Shown here one piece after another: positions 61,966 through 64,000 of a stretch of 64,000 nucleotides of DNA. Each line of letters begins with the position of its first letter. The stretch's first letter is position 1. This DNA comes from Paenibacillus glycinis (GTDB taxonomy: Bacteria > Bacillota > Bacilli > Paenibacillales > Paenibacillaceae). The position numbers and the translations under genes are program-made. The stretch spans positions 124,001 through 188,000 of the forward strand of contig NZ_JAAAMV010000025.1 of NCBI RefSeq assembly GCF_009909185.1, in the 5' to 3' direction. A model generated the notes under the pieces. That model ran no database searches. It was not told the origin of the DNA and worked only from the letters and a program-made list of their open reading frames with translations.

Positions 61966-63423
61966 TTATCGAGATTGACAAGGGAACGCGAGTCGGAACG
62001 TCGTGCCGCTGCCGTCCGATTTCACGAGGGAGATGCTGCCTCCCTGCGTCTCGGTGTACCGCTTTGCCAACGACAGCCCCAGTCCGGCGCCGCCGTACGC
62101 CCTGGATCTGTTCTTATCCACCGTGTAGAACGCGTCGAATATTTGATCCGCGACCTCTCCCGGAATGCCGATCCCCGTGTCGGCTATGTCGATGACGACC
62201 TCGTTGCCGCGGACGAAGTTGCTGACGCGGATGCGGCCGTCCGCCTTGTTGTATTTGATGGCGTTGTCCAGCAGGTTCGCAAGCACGATATTCATGTAAT
62301 CCTTGTCGGCTTCGATATAGGCTTCGTGCAAATCCGTTTCCAGCGCGAGGCCGAACTTCTCCGCTTTCCCCTTCAGGCAGTCCAGCGCCGCCTCGATCGT
62401 CGCCCGTACCTCGAGCCGTTCCTTGTTATACTCGAAATCGTACTTCTCCATCGCGGACAACTGCAGCACCTTCTCCACCATCTCGTAGAGGCGCTGCGTC
62501 TCTCCGGCGATATGGGTCTTGGCCGTGGCCAGCAGCTCCTCGTCATCCGGATACATGTCGAGCAGATCGAGATAGGCTTTAACCGACGTGAGCGGCGTCT
62601 TGAACTCATGCGTGACATTGCCGATGAATTCCTTCTGCTGCCGGTCCAGCTCCGATAGCTTGCGCACCGCCAGCGCCAGCTTCTCCCGCTCCTCGTCCTT
62701 GTCGCGCATCGTGGCCATGAGGCGTTCGCTCATGGCGGCAATGCCCGCGCCGAGCTCCCCGATCTCGTCCCTCCGCTTCATGTGAGGCACCGCAAACTGT
62801 CCCTCCCGGATACGGCCGACCGTAACGTTCAGCTTAATGATGCTGCGGGCGAAGGAGTTGAAGAACCAATACCCCAACAGAAAGCTGAGCACGAACACGC
62901 CCGCTCCGATATAGATGAACAATCGCTTGATCTCGTCGTAGAATGCCTGATGATCTTGGAGCGAATAATCGAACTGGACGACGCCGACCTGCTTGCCCTC
63001 GATGCGCAGCGGGGTTAAATAATACATGGACGCCCCTTCTACCAGATAGGCGGTCTTGTTGTCCAGCGCATACGCCAGCGTCTGCTTGATGCCGGCGGAT
63101 GGAGGAGCCGCGTTCCTCTTCCCGATAGCGGCGCCGCTCCCATCGTACAGGACGACGGGCTGGCCGCTGATCTGCTCCAGTTGCTTGGCGAACGCCGCGC
63201 CTTCGGTTTCCAGGAAGTTCTGGGGCACTTTATTGGACTGCTCCAGGATGGATTGTCTGAGATAAACGTTCGCCGTGTCGGCTTGCTGGGCGAGGAGCCG
63301 CTCCGCCTGCGCCCGCTGATTCCGCTCGATGCCCTGCAGGACCAGCAGGCTCAGCACGAATACCGTGAGCAGCAGAAGCAAGACGAGGAACAAGCTGAAC
63401 TTCAGCTTGATGCTAACTCTCAC
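61966..63423 (-). CDS. Membrane sensor histidine kinase
   Basis: A 485-aa kinase. TM1 is at about 10-31, an extracytoplasmic sensor spans 32-165, TM2 is at about 167-190, HAMP at 190-242, then the phosphoacceptor H272 in NVTHEFKTPLTSV and an HATPase domain (NLLDNAIKYN; IADTGIGIPG; GGAGLGLSLAKRYTE). It should autophosphorylate and pass phosphate to the response regulator. The gene overlaps the response-regulator stop by 11 bp. The start is GTG. The signal is unknown; the downstream lipoprotein may be the extracellular sensor partner (inference). Confidence 0.94.
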   Translation of the reverse strand: MRVSIKLKFSLFLVLLLLLTVFVLSLLVLQGIERNQRAQAERLLAQQADTANVYLRQSILEQSNKVPQNFLETEGAAFAKQLEQISGQPVVLYDGSGAAIGKRNAAPPSAGIKQTLAYALDNKTAYLVEGASMYYLTPLRIEGKQVGVVQFDYSLQDHQAFYDEIKRLFIYIGAGVFVLSFLLGYWFFNSFARSIIKLNVTVGRIREGQFAVPHMKRRDEIGELGAGIAAMSERLMATMRDKDEEREKLALAVRKLSELDRQQKEFIGNVTHEFKTPLTSVKAYLDLLDMYPDDEELLATAKTHIAGETQRLYEMVEKVLQLSAMEKYDFEYNKERLEVRATIEAALDCLKGKAEKFGLALETDLHEAYIEADKDYMNIVLANLLDNAIKYNKADGRIRVSNFVRGNEVVIDIADTGIGIPGEVADQIFDAFYTVDKNRSRAYGGAGLGLSLAKRYTETQGGSISLVKSDGSGTTFRLAFPCQSR

Positions 63424-64000
63424 CGTGTCCTCCGGACGCCCTGTAGCCGATGCCGTGGACGGTTTGGATCATGTCGCCGTAGTCGGGTCCCAGCTTCTTG
63501 CGCAGCCGCTGCACATGAATGTCTACCGTGCGCGTCCCGCCGAAATAATCCATCCCCCACACCAGGTCCAGCAATTGCTCCCGCTCGTACACCCGGTCCG
63601 GATTGGCTGCCAGCAGCGCGAGCAGATCGAATTCCTTGGGCGTCAGCTCCAGCTTGCGTTCGCCCGCCATCACCGTCCTGCGCGCGACATGCACCTTCAC
63701 GCCGCCGAGCTGAAGCTCCTTCGGCTCCTTCTTCTCGCCGGCAGTCTGTATCCGTCGAAGCAAGGACTTGAGCCGCGCGAGCAACTCCCGCATGTCGAAG
63801 GGCTTCGTTATATAGTCGTCGGCCCCGAGCTCCAGCCCGAGCACCTTATTCACGATGTCTTCCTTGGCCGTCAGCATGATGACGCCCATGCTGCCTTTGT
63901 CCTGCAGCTTCTTCAGCACGTCGTAGCCGTCCATGCCGGGCAGCATCACGTCGAGAATGATGGCGTCCGGACGCGTCTCGCCAAGACGCTGCGCGGCGAG
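63413..64000 (-). CDS. OmpR/PhoB-family response regulator (5' end outside window)
   Basis: Cut by the right edge; 195 codons are visible. The receiver has the phosphoacceptor Asp in AIILDVMLPGMDGYDV and the Lys in YITKPFD; the C-terminal winged helix is of the OmpR type (LTPKEFDLLALLAANPDRVYER, TRTVDIHVQRLRKKLG). The first part of the receiver lies beyond position 64000. It overlaps the histidine-kinase start, so the two form an operon, with the kinase second. Confidence 0.93.
   Translation of the reverse strand, partial: LAAQRLGETRPDAIILDVMLPGMDGYDVLKKLQDKGSMGVIMLTAKEDIVNKVLGLELGADDYITKPFDMRELLARLKSLLRRIQTAGEKKEPKELQLGGVKVHVARRTVMAGERKLELTPKEFDLLALLAANPDRVYEREQLLDLVWGMDYFGGTRTVDIHVQRLRKKLGPDYGDMIQTVHGIGYRASGGHGES

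Overview
The window looks like a chromosomal segment of an endospore-forming, GC-rich Bacillota of the Paenibacillus/Cohnella type. The signs are strong AGGAGG-type ribosome binding sites with frequent GTG and TTG starts, an S-layer-homology (SLH) anchored exoprotein, several 'stalk' (copper amine oxidase N-terminal-like) secreted proteins, a YheC/YheD-type ATP-grasp protein, a collagen/BclA-like protein and a Btr-like AraC/substrate-binding fusion. This placement is inferred from gene content. No rRNA, tRNA, CRISPR array, insertion sequence or prophage was recognised.

Layout. 0.3-3.4 kb: a TetR regulator divergent from a DoxX-like membrane protein with a palindrome between them, then a VOC protein overlapping a histidine phosphatase, and a cysteine-rich protein. 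3.5-5.9 kb: an ArsR regulator upstream of a SulP/STAS anion permease. 5.9-8.7 kb: an iron-siderophore binding lipoprotein with a Fur-box-like site, overlapping a Btr-like AraC regulator, with no permease or ATPase genes beside them. 8.9-11.9 kb: a 983-aa SLH-anchored PHP-type protein. 12-31 kb: mostly single-gene units, many of them redox enzymes or regulators (two aldo/keto reductases, ferredoxin, P450, CpsB-like phosphatase, AraC/GyrI, DinB, M50-like protease, YdeI-like, serine hydrolase, hydroxyacid dehydrogenase, HTH regulator divergent from an SDR, nucleotidyltransferase-like protein, membrane protein plus XRE pair, medium-chain reductase). 31.5 kb: a decayed substrate-binding protein. 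31.9-39.5 kb: ABC-F protein, stalk-domain protein, sulfatase, secreted protein and three small genes.

39.5-49.3 kb is the most unusual part. It holds a dihydroorotate-dehydrogenase-like domain fused to a duplicated membrane domain, a YbjQ-like protein, a membrane-anchored Lon-like protease followed by a multi-pass membrane protein, a stalk-domain exoprotein, an overlapping pair of small unknown genes, an ATP-grasp spore protein, and a prolyl-4-hydroxylase-like oxygenase just upstream of a collagen-like protein. 49.5-64 kb: S9 peptidase, EamA transporter, a second ABC-F protein, a secreted Hcp-like protein with a signal peptide, a TIM-barrel protein, a protein ending in four CxxxC hendecad repeats, a MetX-like exported hydrolase, YciI- and YdcF-like proteins, and a response regulator/histidine kinase/beta-propeller lipoprotein cluster cut by the right edge.

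Most genes stand alone between strong hairpin terminators. Likely functional groups are the ArsR-SulP unit, the siderophore sensor/binding pair, the Lon-like/membrane pair, the hydroxylase-collagen pair and the two-component/lipoprotein cluster.
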